Assembly (NCBI GenBank): GCA_033557685.1 | Contig: JAWQRN010000465.1 | Coordinates: 1-29,268, forward strand | Direction of reading: 5' to 3' | From: Sperchopsis tessellata | Taxonomy: Eukaryota > Arthropoda > Insecta > Coleoptera > Hydrophilidae | DNA length: 29,268 nucleotides | Shown: piece after piece, positions 1 to 9,288 of the stretch | Position numbering within the stretch: the stretch's first letter is position 1 | Layout of the letters: each line of letters opens with the position of its first letter | Program-made: the position numbers and the translations under genes | The notes under the pieces: generated by a model | Told to the model about the DNA's origin: nothing | Databases searched by the model: none | Seen by the model: only the letters and a program-made list of their open reading frames with translations

Positions 1-26
1 TATATATATATACATATATATATATA
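1..26. repeat. (TA)n microsatellite at window edge
   Basis: Alternating TA run with one interruption, cut by the left edge of the window, so its true length is unknown. No function is suggested. Confidence 0.9.
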
Positions 27-369
27 AAACATAGTTTTGCTCATACTTGTAAAATAAAAATTAAATAACCTATTAATGTAATTAACATTTGATATCATGT
101 AAAATCATAGTGAGAACATAATAATTGATGGAAGTAGTGGTTTTATTGTTTTTTAATTGGTGCAGTTGTAATATTCCCAAGAAATATAAATAAATATTTA
201 TATTATCAAGGTCATTAAATTCGGTGCTTCACTGTTTTAGAATATATTTTATCATATCACACCGGGTGAAAAACAGTTTATAGATCTAGCTCTAGAAAGA
301 AATTATCTATATAAACAGCATGCAAAATACGAGTTTTTTCTACATGTAAGCCAACATTATGGATAATCT

Positions 370-1000
370 GTGAAACATTCCTTGGAGAGACACTCCAAGT
401 TGTTGTTAAATATCTCCAATATGAAAAACAGAATTTTCATTTTCTGTTGTAAGAGAAAGCAGATAATACCTCAATTTTTGAATTTAAAAAAAAATCATGT
501 GGCGAACAAATTTAAAAGACAAGCATTTAGGTTATTAATGTCAGATACTTATAAAGAGAAGGAAGTGAATTTTGATTATCTGAACAATTACCCACACACA
601 TTTTAAAAAAAAAAAACCTTAGAAACTGAGAGAAACGAAAATTTATTTCAACAAATTAAAAAAGCACCAATTAACAAAATTAAGCATATAAACCATTATA
701 AAACGGAACACACTATAGCTATAAGAGATTTATCAAATACAATTTTACCAAACCATGTATCAGCTACTCTAGCATTAGGTTAAATGTGCTGAGGATTATA
801 AAAAAAATAATTTACCAACCAATAAAAATTGCAAATATTGAACCTTACTTAGAAAAACTAGAGCCAGGACACACAAATAAACGTAAGAATACACCATAAC
901 TAAACATAATAACAAAAACTCATATATTTAGCATTTTATGAAAATTATAACAAAAATATAAAAGAAACAAAGAAATTTTTAAAAAATAATCCACAATTCC
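370..1000 (+). pseudogene. Penelope-like element, N-terminal fragment (decayed)
   Basis: Three consecutive reading-frame pieces resemble the region upstream of the RT domain in Penelope-like retroelements (PLEs). The first (370-606) has an Arg/Lys-rich stretch followed by 'IIPQFLNLK', similar to the basic 'C-x-R-x-x-IPxF' segment of PLEs. The second (about 620-780) ends 'IRDLSNTILPNHVSATLALG', like the conserved 'N-L-S ... P-x-x-V ... L-x-L-G' motif. After a one-base shift the third gives 'NVLRIIKK ... IANIEPYLEKL', matching the following '(I/V)-x-x-IE-x-x-L' segment; near 960-1000 'KETKKFLKNNP' fits the next conserved stretch. The RT core and GIY-YIG endonuclease are not visible. The family call rests on motif order recalled from PLEs, not on a search. 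Stops and at least two frameshifts make it non-functional. Confidence 0.5.
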
Positions 1001-1530
1001 AAAAGCCGTAATTCCAAGAGATGCATGGATACATCTGGCGATTTTAAAAAATTATGATTTGAACTTAGAAGTCATTTCTCTTGCGCACAACACATGTCCT
1101 GAATAATATACGTCCCACGATTAAAAGTTTCAATGGAAAATTTTAAGAAAAAATTGCTTATGCATGAAAAGACTGTTGTAACATTTTTGTACCATTTTGA
1201 CAACAAAAAAACTATTAGAGAGTTCCAAAACCAGACAGGCAAAAAATAAAAATTTGGAGTCATACATAAGAACATATACAATAAATGGACACACGCACAG
1301 ATGAATTTCCTCTCCATATAGTGTCTCAAGTGGAAATATTATTATATCTTATTTTAACAGATAGTAAAAACACTGATAATATAACCTCAGTAACTTAATC
1401 AATTGAGCTAGAGACATTGGTCAGTTTATAAGTGGTTGGAAGGGATAGGTAATTCATAAAAGCTACGAATTTAAGTTCGTTTTACGCATCTGCATCAATT
1501 GGGAACATATCAGATCACGGTTCTATTTCA
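1001..1530. other. Non-coding stretch, no recognisable feature
   Basis: AT-rich sequence between the Penelope-like fragment and the last host exon. The 85-codon minus-strand reading frame at 1072-1329 is Cys/Phe-rich with no recognisable motif and I treat it as chance. Part of the interval could be further decayed retroelement, or the 3' untranslated region of the minus-strand host gene; I see no convincing poly(A) signal on the minus strand. Confidence 0.5.
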
Positions 1531-1808
1531 CTAACTTTCCAGTATTCTAACCATTTGTTGTCCGACGGTGTCAAGAATTCCATAACATATACCTCCCATT
1601 GGAATTGCATCTGGTTTTAATTCTCTTGATCGTGGAGAGTATCTCAACAACAGTCTATGAAATGTATTGACACGGCAGTCAAATAAGAAATATTCTGAAC
1701 ATATTAGAGCTACATGGGTACAAAAATAATATAAATACATATTTCTAACATTTAGCAGTTGATATGAGATAGTTTGAACTGTACTTCCTGGTTTCATTAT
1801 GTGTTGTG
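1531..1808 (-). CDS. Host gene, last coding exon (family not recognised)
   Basis: Predicted terminal exon of a multi-exon host gene. On the minus strand a splice acceptor 'TATTTAG' ends at 1809; the frame then runs 92 codons to a stop at 1531. The protein is well-mixed and globular in character, unlike the low-complexity chance frames around it. It includes 'CRVNTFHRLLLRYSPR' and ends 'GICYGILDTVGQQMVRILES'. The preceding intron is 1809-1880 (72 bp), with GT-AG ends and a branch-like ACTAAAC. The upstream exon ends in phase 1 and this exon begins by supplying two bases, so the join is in frame. I do not recognise the family. The phase matches across all five exons are the main support. An alternative start at an internal ATG is possible if the splice model is wrong. 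Confidence 0.6.
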
Positions 1809-1880
1809 CTAAATACATTATTCATTTATGTTATGAATCAGTTTAGTATTCATTCAAAGCCAAATACCAATAATACATAC

Positions 1881-1998
1881 CTGCTTCTATGTTGAACTTA
1901 TCAACACACTTACCTGCTAAAAACCATTGTTGCCACAAAGTTTTATTCTTAGGATAAGAAAGGTAATGAATCCTTGAATTCTTGTTGACTTTCTGCCA
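1881..1998 (-). CDS. Host gene, penultimate exon (predicted)
   Basis: Predicted 118-bp exon on the minus strand. The donor is strong (GCAG|GTATGT at 1881/1880). Upstream, the best acceptor is 'CCCACAG' just above 1998; a second AG six bases further in would give an exon two codons shorter in the same phase. The frame has no stop and includes 'YLSYPKNKTLWQQWFLAG' followed by 'KCVDKFNIEA'. It starts in phase 0, matching the end of the 3754-3933 exon, and ends in phase 1, matching the final exon. The acceptor has a poor pyrimidine tract and lies next to a possible RT remnant, so the 5' boundary is the weakest part of the gene model. Confidence 0.5.
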
Positions 1999-2116
1999 CT
2001 GTGGGATTCCACATTATTGGTGGTTTGACTCTTGGTATTTTTACATGTGCCCTCCCATAGCCTCGCACCAATCTGCTCTTAATCTGATTTAAATGCCCAA
2101 ACCATACCACACTGCC
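1999..2116 (-). pseudogene. Possible non-LTR RT C-terminal remnant
   Basis: A minus-strand frame reads 'VVWFGHLNQIKSRLVRGYGR', followed by a Pro/Lys-rich stretch. The 'W-F/Y-G-H-L-x-R-M...R-L-V' pattern is common just after the RT domain in RTE/CR1-like retrotransposons. Only about 40 codons can be followed and they abut the predicted acceptor of the 1881-1998 exon. This could equally be intron or an upstream extension of that exon in another frame. Confidence 0.25.
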
Positions 2117-3753
2117 ATTGTTAATTTAGGAAATATAACTTATCCCAGTGAGAATTATATTGATATCTGTCTTACTGCACAATCTAATATACGACTGTTC
2201 ATGCAAGTTCAAATGTACCAATTATAATAAAAATTAAATTAGGTGGTTACTAATGTAATAATAATTTTTATTTTCGGTCTATCCATTATTTAATAATGTG
2301 TATAAAACTTAATATCAAAATAAACACAATCTAAATGTCTACTGTGATACAATTTTTTTTCATTACATCAAATATAATTATTTTAACTTATTATATTCCT
2401 AATCATGTAAAATACTACCTAAATTATTATTATTTCAAACATCTACAATTCATAATTTCTTTTAAATTATAAGTACGAAGTACAAATTTCAATTATAACG
2501 TGTATTGTTTATCTATGTACATAAATGTAAATTGTATGATTAGTTTTATTATTTTCTTGACCCCTATTTATATACTCAATGAAACGTCTATCATTTGGCC
2601 GCTATTTTTGTCTCTCTAAATATCACAAAACTGTCTACATTTGCAGTTTTAATCTCATTTCTCTCTTCTTATTTTAAAATTACTTTTCTTTTAACTAACT
2701 TTTTGTTACTCAGGTCCGTCATCTATTTCACCCATAAATTATAACAAGTGCATAATTGAAGAAAAAGTAATAGTTTGTAGGAAACAAATGTGTTCCATAC
2801 TTTTAGTCTTCATTTCTTTGTTTTTCATATGAATGAATGAATATGAATGCAGGTTAGTGTACAATAAAAAAAGAAATGGAAGCACAGTAATGTAATTGAA
2901 AATATGTACATAAATTCCATCATTCAGCTATCTTTAAGTCAATACAAGAATGAAATCATCATCGTAATTGATAACTTGTACCTTGTGTCACTTTTTATGC
3001 TAGGATATATCAAATCCCATATTAATCTGCAAGTACTTTATATATGCCTTCCAAGCAACAATTGCTTACACATTTTGTTCCACAGTAAGTAGGAAAAATA
3101 TTTAAATAACAGTTTTCGATAAATTAACTCATTTTTATCATTTCATCCAGCAAAAAGCCAACGTTTTTTATTTGCGCTGATTTAATTTAAATAGGCGATA
3201 TGTATTTTATACGAATATTTATTATTTTAAATTAATTTTATAAAAAAATAAATTGAACAAGCAATAAATAATAAATTTAATTCACAACATACGTCAAATT
3301 ATTGCACTGTTGATTAAGTTTAAATATTGTAAAAGTTTTATTAACAAAAGTAATAATAAAATAATGGTTTATAAAATTAATTTTAAAATAATAAATATTC
3401 AGATAAAATACACATCAGCTATATAAATTAAACCACCGCAAATTAAAAACTACCCAACGTTGTACATTAACGAATGATAACCATAATTCACTATTTAGAT
3501 TTTTGCCCATTTTCTTGTAATTAAAAAATTAAATTTAGTTCATTTATCAAAATATATCATTTTAATGTTTTGACGTGTATGTGTGTAATATAGTAGTATA
3601 TATATATATATAGATCAAATAACAGTAATTTCACTATTTTCTATTTCATTCCAAATGCTATAAATTGCAGGTACCTGGACAAACCTGAATCAATTACCTG
3701 ATGTATAAAAATTTTTGTTATAAATGTTTGGGCAAAAACATATGCTAGATTAC
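2117..3753. other. AT-rich intron of the host gene
   Basis: About 1.6 kb without recognisable coding sequence between two predicted host exons. It is strongly AT-rich with many short A/T homopolymers, and holds a short TA run near 3595-3612. The 62-codon plus frame at 2904-3092 has no motif and I treat it as chance. Confidence 0.5.
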
Positions 3754-3933
3754 TTCATATGCAGCATCTGTTGTCACATTCGATGGACTATTTAGAAATT
3801 CTTCTAATTCATCTTTCTGATTTTTTGCATTGCAACGCAATTGTCTTTTGTCCTTATTTTCAATTGAATGCTTGTCTTTTTCTTTCACGTGCTTCTTATC
3901 TTTAGATTTCTTATGCTGTTTTTTTTTTTCATT
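3754..3933 (-). CDS. Host gene, lysine-rich internal exon
   Basis: Predicted 180-bp (60-codon) exon on the minus strand, bounded by a good acceptor (TTGTATGTTACAG ending at 3934) and a plausible donor (GAA|GTAATC at 3754/3753). The N-terminal half is extremely basic, with repeated K-K-x-K-x-K and K-D-K units such as 'HKKSKDKKHVKEKDKH', suggesting a charged, unstructured linker or nuclear/RNA-binding tract. The C-terminal part is acidic and reads 'DELEEFLNSPSNVTTDAAYE'. Both ends are phase 0, fitting the exon at 15560-15762 upstream and 1881-1998 downstream. If the donor is not used, the frame stops three codons later and this would be a terminal exon instead. Lys-rich linkers followed by 'EEFL' occur in some AP-3 delta hinges, but I do not make that assignment. 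Confidence 0.6.
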
Positions 3934-4175
3934 CTGTAACATACAAATTTTGCTATGAGAATTTTAATTGGTGATCTATATATGCAAACCCGCTCTTGTA
4001 ACTGAGATTGTCTAGAAACACCTATATAAAATAGATTATGCCTGATATAAACTAATTTTACTACATTATTATAATATTGATTTTGAGTTAAAACAATAAT
4101 GTTTAAAAAAAAAACTGATACAGGAATGAATCAGAAATCATAATAATAAAGGCAATAATTAATATTGTTATAATT

Positions 4176-4632
4176 TTTATCGGGATTTGTCATTACACCT
4201 TCGCTGGATACCACACATCTGAGATATTTTACTTTCTTCATGAACAGATAACACTTCTTTGGGCTAAGTTTCAAATGGGCATTTCTGAATCTTCTAAAAG
4301 CCTCGTCCAAATTCTTCAAACGTTCCATTCAATTACGATGACATCGTCAAGGTACACCAGACAGATCTTCCAAGATAAACACCTCTGAGAACCAGATTCA
4401 TGTCTTTCAAAAGTTGTTGGTGGTCAAATGGCATGACGTTGAATTGCCACAATCCAGATCTCGTAGTATAAGCAGTCTTTAAGATCTAGCTCCACTTGCA
4501 AATAATCACTCTTCAAGTATAATGTGGAGAACTATTGTGACCATGCCAAGGTGTCCAAAATGTCGTCTATTCTTGACAACGAGTAACAATCCTTCTTCTT
4601 TACATTGTTCATGCCCATATTCACCGTCCATC
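4176..4632 (-). pseudogene. Ty3/gypsy reverse transcriptase fragment (antisense)
   Basis: Degraded RT of a Ty3/gypsy retrotransposon, read from 4632 down to about 4176. In order it shows 'SRIDDILDTLAWSQ', then 'LYLKSDYLQVELD' (the motif A region, with the usual D-L-K-S-G-Y-x-Q-V), a decayed 'FNVMPFG' segment, the catalytic box 'CLVYLDDVIV' and, after a frameshift, 'AHLKLSPKKCYLFMKKVKYL' and 'VVSSEGVMTNPDK'. This wording is typical of the Osvaldo/Ulysses side of Ty3/gypsy and could come from the same family as the Gag at 13.3-14.3 kb, though on the other strand. At least three frameshifts and a short deletion before 'MPFG' make it inactive. No LTR, protease or integrase accompanies it. Confidence 0.9.
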
Positions 4633-4663
4633 TATAAATCTAGCAATATATATTGGACCCATA

Positions 4664-4893
4664 AAAACTTATTGGGTATTCGCTGAATTATTAAGAAAAG
4701 CAAGAAGAAATATAGCAGACGATAAGGTATGTTAAAATTTTTTGTGGAAGTACATAATTTTACAATTTTTACAGGCTGAATCATACAAAACTGGGAGGTG
4801 GAGCATTCACTATGCAAACCACTCCTCTTGATGAAAAAGGATGACTATATTCCCAATTCAATACAAAAGTTTGGAAAATCCCTGCGATTCACA
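4664..4893 (+). pseudogene. Myb/SANT-like (zeste-type) DNA-binding fragment with intron
   Basis: Remnant of the Myb/SANT-like domain seen in insect zeste-type regulators and Harbinger-associated proteins. The 21 codons ending at 4726 read 'LLRKARRNIADDK', then a GT-AG interval of 48 bp (4727-4774), then 'AESYKTGG'. This matches the family pattern 'K-x-x-A-(R/K)-x-x-x-A-D-D-K-A-E-x-Y-K-T-G-G-G'. After a one-base insertion in the glycine run and a later stop, the text continues to 'SLENPCDSH', equivalent to the usual 'P-L-x-N-P-(F/Y)-D-S-D'. The upstream two helices are missing; the left end abuts the gypsy RT fragment. The preserved intron position argues for a piece of genomic gene or DNA transposon, not a retrocopy. 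Confidence 0.6.
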
Positions 4894-5249
4894 CATCAAT
4901 ACAAGCTGCAAAAGAAGTCTACATTATCGAAACTAAAATAAGTTTTTTGTAATTACATTTTTATTAGAAAGAATATTGATAATTTGTTATTAAGATGACA
5001 GTTTCCAACTTTACAACATTTTATTACGTCAAATTGCGAAACTCTAATAAACTGCTTTACTGTCACACTGAGGCACCTAAGAATATTTATTTCCCTTGCT
5101 ACGTTTTTAAGTGCCACACGAACTATTTTTTGTTTTTCTGTCGTCCGATCTATTGCGAAATGCACGCTAAACAGATCTAACAACTGAAATCTATCCACCA
5201 GAGATCAGCCACTTTGCTTTTAAACGCCAATAGTGGTTTAACTCGAAAT
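4894..5249. other. Junction region before the gypsy element; no clear feature
   Basis: Contains an 81-codon minus-strand frame (4953-5198) beginning 'MDRFQLLDLFSVHFAID' with reasonable amino-acid mixing but no motif I recognise. It may be part of a decayed LTR or Gag region. I see no repeat that would define the 5' LTR of the following element. Confidence 0.3.
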
Positions 5250-5257
5250 AATTTCTA

Positions 5258-5640
5258 AAGTAATATTCCAGTAAGAAATAATAATGGCAACAATATGAAT
5301 AGAACCTTTAATTCTAATAATTTCAACCCAAATTGAAATTTTGTTAGAAACAATTTTGATAGAAATAAAAGGAATGATAATAAAAATACTAGGGCCCCGA
5401 ATTTTCCCAATAACAATAATACGCTTCTTATTCACAATAATAATTATAATGAACATAGTTCGAATGGTCACAATAATAATAACAACAATAATAATACCAA
5501 AGTGTGTAATTTTTGACAAAAGATTGGACACACGAATGACCATAAAAAAAGGAATAACGATTCAAAAACGAAAGTAAATTCTTTAAACTGCAACACCGAG
5601 TTTCCCGAGGCCGAGACATCTCAAGCAAATATATTGTAAG
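5258..5640 (+). pseudogene. Gag nucleocapsid region, Asn-rich with broken zinc knuckle
   Basis: C-terminal part of Gag. The frame carries a long Asn-rich low-complexity stretch (about 5262-5500; runs of N mixed with F, R, H), then a CCHC zinc-knuckle relic: 'VCNF', a stop where the second Cys is expected, then 'QKIGHTNDH', with Lys where the last Cys should be. Two of four metal ligands are therefore lost. The tail continues to 'EAETSQANIL' and stops just before the protease. In this group the knuckle packages element RNA; this copy could not. The start is set where the Asn-rich frame becomes continuous, not at a start codon. Confidence 0.75.
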
Positions 5641-5654
5641 GCCTTTTCAAATTT

Positions 5655-5965
5655 TTTAACTTACTTTTCATTGTAACTGATAGATTTCGCTATGGTCTAT
5701 TAATTGATGCAGGTGCTATGTTGTCAATCCTCAAACCGTACGTGGTCGTACCAGATTCACAAACAAAAGAAGAAAATATTACAATGGTAGGAGTAAATGA
5801 GGAAGAAGCATGAATTTCTCACTCAGTGGAGGATTTCATTATTTAAAAAGAAGATCTTCAAATTTTTTATAGCCGAATTAACAACACTGTATGATGTTAA
5901 CTGAATAATAGGATTAGACTTTTTATAATATTTCAAAGCATCCATTGATATTGCAAATTTAAAAC
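5655..5965 (+). pseudogene. Retrotransposon aspartic protease (decayed)
   Basis: Retropepsin that would process Gag-Pol. The active-site segment is 'RYGLLIDAGAMLSIL' with the catalytic Asp at 5706-5708; the usual D-(T/S)-G is D-A-G here, a substitution likely to impair activity. The second family signature, hydrophobic-hydrophobic-G, is present as 'IIGLDFL' near 5906-5926 after several stops. The segment sits between the zinc knuckle and RT as expected for Ty3/gypsy. Confidence 0.75.
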
Positions 5966-6059
5966 TAGTTTTTCCTGACGAACAAGTCGAATTATTTGAA
6001 ACACAGATACAAGAACAAGCGCTATGTATAAGTTCCACCAAGAACTATTTAAACCTTCA

Positions 6060-7013
6060 AATTGTACGTAAAAAATCAGGAATGAATCGAAAATTTGTGT
6101 CCTTATATAAGAATAAGTGAATTTATTGATATACCTGAGCTGTAGTACAGGTAAACACTGAAGGAAAAACAGATAAACGCTATATTTACACAATAATTAG
6201 AAACATAAGTGACAAGTTACAAGAATACATTATTCGACCTTTTGTATTGGAACAAATGCTGGATGTTCAGAATAAAAACTCAATCACAACCAGTAATAGA
6301 ACTTTAGTGGACAGAGCTGAGGAGATTAGGAGACATATGCGAACAAATCATTTGAATGACAAAGAGAAAAATCAAATCACCGAATTATGTGATGACTATT
6401 TAAATTTATTTTATCTTGAAGGAGATCAATTAACTTTTATAAACCAGATTAAATATCAAATCGACACTGGATCTAGTAAACCAATAGCAACAAAATCCTA
6501 TAGGTATCCTCAGATACACAAAGAAGTAGTGAAACAGCAAATAAATAAAATGTTAAACCAGGAAATAATCTGACCATCCAGCAGTCCATGGTCATCACCA
6601 GTATGGGTGATACCCAAGAAACTTGACGCAAGCGGATAACAAAAATGGCACTTAGTCATAGACTTAAGGGAAATTAATGACTTCACTGTAGACGACAAAT
6701 ATACGCTGCCCAATATCAATGACTTATTGGATCATCAAGGAAAATGATTCCACCAGATAGAAGTTAATAAAGAATTATATTCCCTAAACTGCCTTTTCAA
6801 TAGAAGAGGGTCATTAAGAATTTTTAAGAATGCCGTTTAGATTAAAGAACGCACCCTCAACATTTCAAAGAGTGATGGACAACATGATGAGAGGTCTACA
6901 AATTGAAATATGCTTAGTATACATGGATGATATAATAATTTATTCTGAAACATTAGAAGAACATATTCAAAGATCACGAGGAACCTTTGAAAGATTGCAA
7001 CAATCGAACTTAC
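6060..7013 (+). pseudogene. Gypsy reverse transcriptase, motif A deleted
   Basis: RT that would copy element RNA. A 108-codon piece (6247-6573) gives the N-terminal connection and ends 'INKMLNQEII'; a stop (where Arg is usual) precedes 'PSSSPWSSPVWVIPKK', followed by 'LVIDLREINDFTV' and 'YTLPNINDLLD'. The text then jumps straight to 'FHQIEVN': the segment that carries the catalytic Asp of motif A is deleted (around 6740-6750). Near 6814 a TAA replaces a Tyr codon just before 'EFLRMPFRLKNAPSTFQRV'. The catalytic box 'VYMDDIIIYSE' is intact (YMDD at 6921-6932). Loss of motif A plus stops makes this inactive. Confidence 0.92.
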
Positions 7014-7687
7014 AACCCGATAAATGTGAGTTTTTACGCAAAGAAATTGCTTATTTAGGTCACGTTATTTCAAGTGAAGGAATTAAACCTAATCCAGATA
7101 AAACTTTAGCTGTAACAAAATTTCCCACACCTAAAAACGTTTCTCATATAAAATCATTTTTAGGTTTAACTGATTATTACCGTACATTTTTACCTCAATA
7201 TTCAAAAATAATAAAACCTTTAACAAACTTATTATATAAAGATGTTTCATTTCATCTTGATGCTAAATATTTAGATGAACTTCAAAAATGCAAAGAATTA
7301 TTAGTAATAGCTCCAATTTTAAAATACCTTGAGTTTAATGAACCTTTTATCTTAACATGTGACACTTCCAATTTCACAATTGGATCCTTCTTATCTCAAG
7401 GTCCGATTCAGCAAGATTTACCTAATGCATGTGCATCATGTACTTTAAACGGGGCAGAATACAATTACTCCACAATCCAAACGGAACTATTAGCAATTGT
7501 GTGGTCTGTAAAACATTTTCAACCCTACTTATTTGGAAGGAAATTTCTCCTTGTAACCGATCATAATCCTTTGACATGGCTATTCTCACTTAAAGACCCA
7601 AGTTTCCGACTAGCCCGATGAGTATGACTATAATTTACTAACCTAGAAAAATAAATAGAAATGCTGACGCACTATCAAGAGTAATAA
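7014..7687 (+). pseudogene. Gypsy RT thumb and RNase H region
   Basis: Continues the same frame as the RT core from 6830 to a stop at 7619-7621. Thumb signatures are 'FLRKEIAYLGHVISSEGIKP' and 'SFLGLTDYYRTFLPQ'. RNase H, which degrades the RNA strand, is recognisable by 'FILTCDTSNFTIGSFLSQG' (first catalytic Asp), 'STIQTELLAIVWSVKHF' (Glu) and 'LVTDHNPLTWLF' (second Asp), so three active-site acids are present. After a frameshift at the 7619 stop, the family end signature 'NADALSRV' follows at about 7660-7685, with one stop inside. Confidence 0.93.
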
Positions 7688-8090
7688 TAAACTCTATGAA
7701 TTTTAAACAAGAATGTAAAATTAAGAATATAAAAAATTTGAGACTGGATCGTGCAGATCTGAAATTAATAATATCATTGAAGAGAGGATATCTGACATAT
7801 TCAATATGCCACACGATTAGATTAGCACTCTATGTATCTGCAGATATAAAAATGAGCAGAGGAATTGCTCTACAATTTAGAAGACACTTTGGAAGAATAC
7901 ATGAACGAAAGAAGAAAACTAAGTCGCTTATCTTAAAGATCAGCAGTGATTTATCTTTTATTTGATAATTAAAGAACAATTTGTAGATAAAGCCACTTAT
8001 TATACAGCATTTAAATCATTACTAAATTTATGAAAGGAAATTAGATGGATTAAAATGGATAAAAATACAATTCATGGTTGAATGGATTTT
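7663..8090 (+). pseudogene. Macro (ADP-ribose-binding) domain fused to gypsy pol
   Basis: Macro domain resembling terminal ADP-ribose hydrolases of the OARD1/ALC1-like group, which bind ADP-ribose or remove it from proteins. Evidence: 'SADIKMSRGIALQFRRHFG' in the 7696-7965 frame, matching the family's 'S-x-D-x-x-M-(G/S)-x-G-I-A-x-x-F-(K/R)-x-x-F-G'. The frame just before it contains 'ISDIFNMPH', matching 'G-D-(I/L)-F-x-x-P'. After a frameshift near 7955, 'YLIIKEQFVDKATYYTAF' matches 'Y-x-(I/L)-(I/T)-K-x-x-x-x-x-K-x-T-Y'. The frame is open without a stop from 'NADALSRV' into 'SADIKM', so the domain was probably translated as part of Pol. The catalytic 'GCGLDGL' loop downstream is not recognisable. 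Broken by two frameshifts. Confidence 0.75.
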
Positions 8091-8349
8091 CAATAAAACA
8101 GGTATAACAGGTTACCTATGTTTAGAAACGGATGAAGAAAATGGAAGACGAGAAAAACCCTTTCCTTTGAAGAGAAAACATAATGATGTAATAATGATAG
8201 TTATCGGAAGAAGAAAATGAATAAAAAGAAATGTAATTAAAAGATACGACACTTATAGTGGAAGAATCAATGGATGAAGAACTTTAATAATTCTTGAAGG
8301 AATTACGAAAAGGAAATTTGATAGATTAATCCAAAATAGAATTTTAATA
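8091..8349 (+). other. Decayed coding-like stretch downstream of macro domain
   Basis: Short open pieces with charged residues (for example 'GYLCLETDEENGRREKPF' near 8110) suggest more of the same element's coding region, but I cannot assign it. It may hold the C-terminal half of the macro domain. Confidence 0.3.
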
Positions 8350-8625
8350 ATGATTTGTTTAATAAAAGACAAAAATATAATTCATTTGCATTCACCTCAT
8401 GAAGAAGATGTGAATATAACAAAGAAAATTAATAATGGCTCTATGGGAATCAAGTGTAATATAGAATTTAAAATAATACCAGGACTATCAGTACCTAACA
8501 GACAATATTACGTTTTCCAGGTTGATAACGTACTAAAAGAGATAAACGAAGAATATCATCATATAGATCATATACATCACATTATATCATATCATAACAT
8601 TATCAAGTACCCTTCTAATTTGTGA
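8350..8625 (+). CDS. Unidentified 91-codon frame in gypsy 3' region
   Basis: An open frame beginning 'MICLIKDKNIIHLHSPHEED', with 'IKCNIEFKIIPGLSVPN' in the middle and a His/Ile-rich tail. It lies downstream of the macro domain in the same strand as the gypsy element and directly before a likely 3' end, so it could be the end of Pol or an additional ORF of that element. I recognise no domain, signal peptide or membrane segment. The start codon is arbitrary because open codons continue upstream in places. Confidence 0.3.
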   Translation: MICLIKDKNIIHLHSPHEEDVNITKKINNGSMGIKCNIEFKIIPGLSVPNRQYYVFQVDNVLKEINEEYHHIDHIHHIISYHNIIKYPSNL

Positions 8626-9150
8626 CGTGCCTACGTTGATTGTAATATATTATATTAGCTATTGTAACCTTAATTATAAGTGTTAAATTTAACTAAAAGT
8701 TTTTAAAAAACAACTAGCAGTTTCAAAAGTAAAATTTATTTTAAAGTTTTTAAGTTACATTTACACAATGATAAATTATACAACTGTATTCTAATTTCAA
8801 CTAGTCGAATATGGCCGGCGCTCCGCTTTATATCGAGGTGGGATTTCTGTTAGAAAGATCTAGGCAAATCTCAACTTTTCTGGATCGGACGAGGTGGACT
8901 AACTGTTTCGCCGGTCAAGCAGAAACTAGATTATTCTGGGCTCTTAGTGGCATAGTAACTCTGCAGTATTTTCGAAACAATGCTTAAATTAATATAATAA
9001 ATAGTTAATTATATAGTTTATTAATATTAATAATGTAATATAAATACAATTCTGCATAAATTATAACAATAATGAAAATGAATCAAAATTCTTGTCACAA
9101 AATTAATCGAACAATGTGAAACTCAATACAAAAACAGATTTAATAGATGG
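8626..9150. other. Possible 3' LTR or end of the gypsy element; not resolved
   Basis: Immediately after the last frame the composition changes: an AT-rich stretch, then a GC-richer patch at about 8810-8950 (containing 'GGCCGGCGCTCCGC'), then AT-rich again. A GC patch of this kind is common in the transcribed part of an LTR, but I found no second copy upstream near 5.2 kb, so the assignment is only a possibility. Confidence 0.3.
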
Positions 9151-9288
9151 TTTTAATATTTCGTGGGATTGCCTATTAGCTTAATAACTGCGTCTAAACT
9201 TTTTGGTATGGAATGAGCATGTGATTCAATATAATTTCATGGTGTACTATCCCATTCCTCCATTATTGCATTTTTCAGTGTAAGGTTA

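Larger units (their letters stand above)
5250..8625 (+). mobile_element. 17.6/297-type Ty3/gypsy retrotransposon, decayed, with macro domain
   Basis: Decayed LTR-retrotransposon with parts in the order Gag nucleocapsid, aspartic protease, RT, RNase H, macro domain. The pol text most resembles the insect 17.6/297 group (for example 'YRYPQIHKEVVKQQI', 'SPWSSPVWVIPKK', 'FLGLTDYYRTFLPQYSK'). The integrase (HHCC and DDE) is missing: instead the conserved 'NADALSR' that closes the RNase H connection leads within about 35-50 residues into a macro domain. Flanking LTRs could not be paired. Several stops, frameshifts and a deletion of RT motif A show it is dead. Confidence 0.9.

Noticed and set aside
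1072..1329. 85-codon minus-strand frame rich in Cys and Phe.
   Set aside because: Low-complexity, no motif, and antisense to an area with other decayed retroelement text; likely chance.
3745..3942. Assignment of the Lys-rich exon to the AP-3 delta subunit.
   Set aside because: Only composition and an 'EEFL' are shared; the following exons do not resemble the delta ear domain as I know it.
5238..5628. Ile/Val-rich and Tyr/Cys-rich minus-strand frames.
   Set aside because: They are antisense shadows of the Asn-rich Gag region (AAT repeats read backwards).
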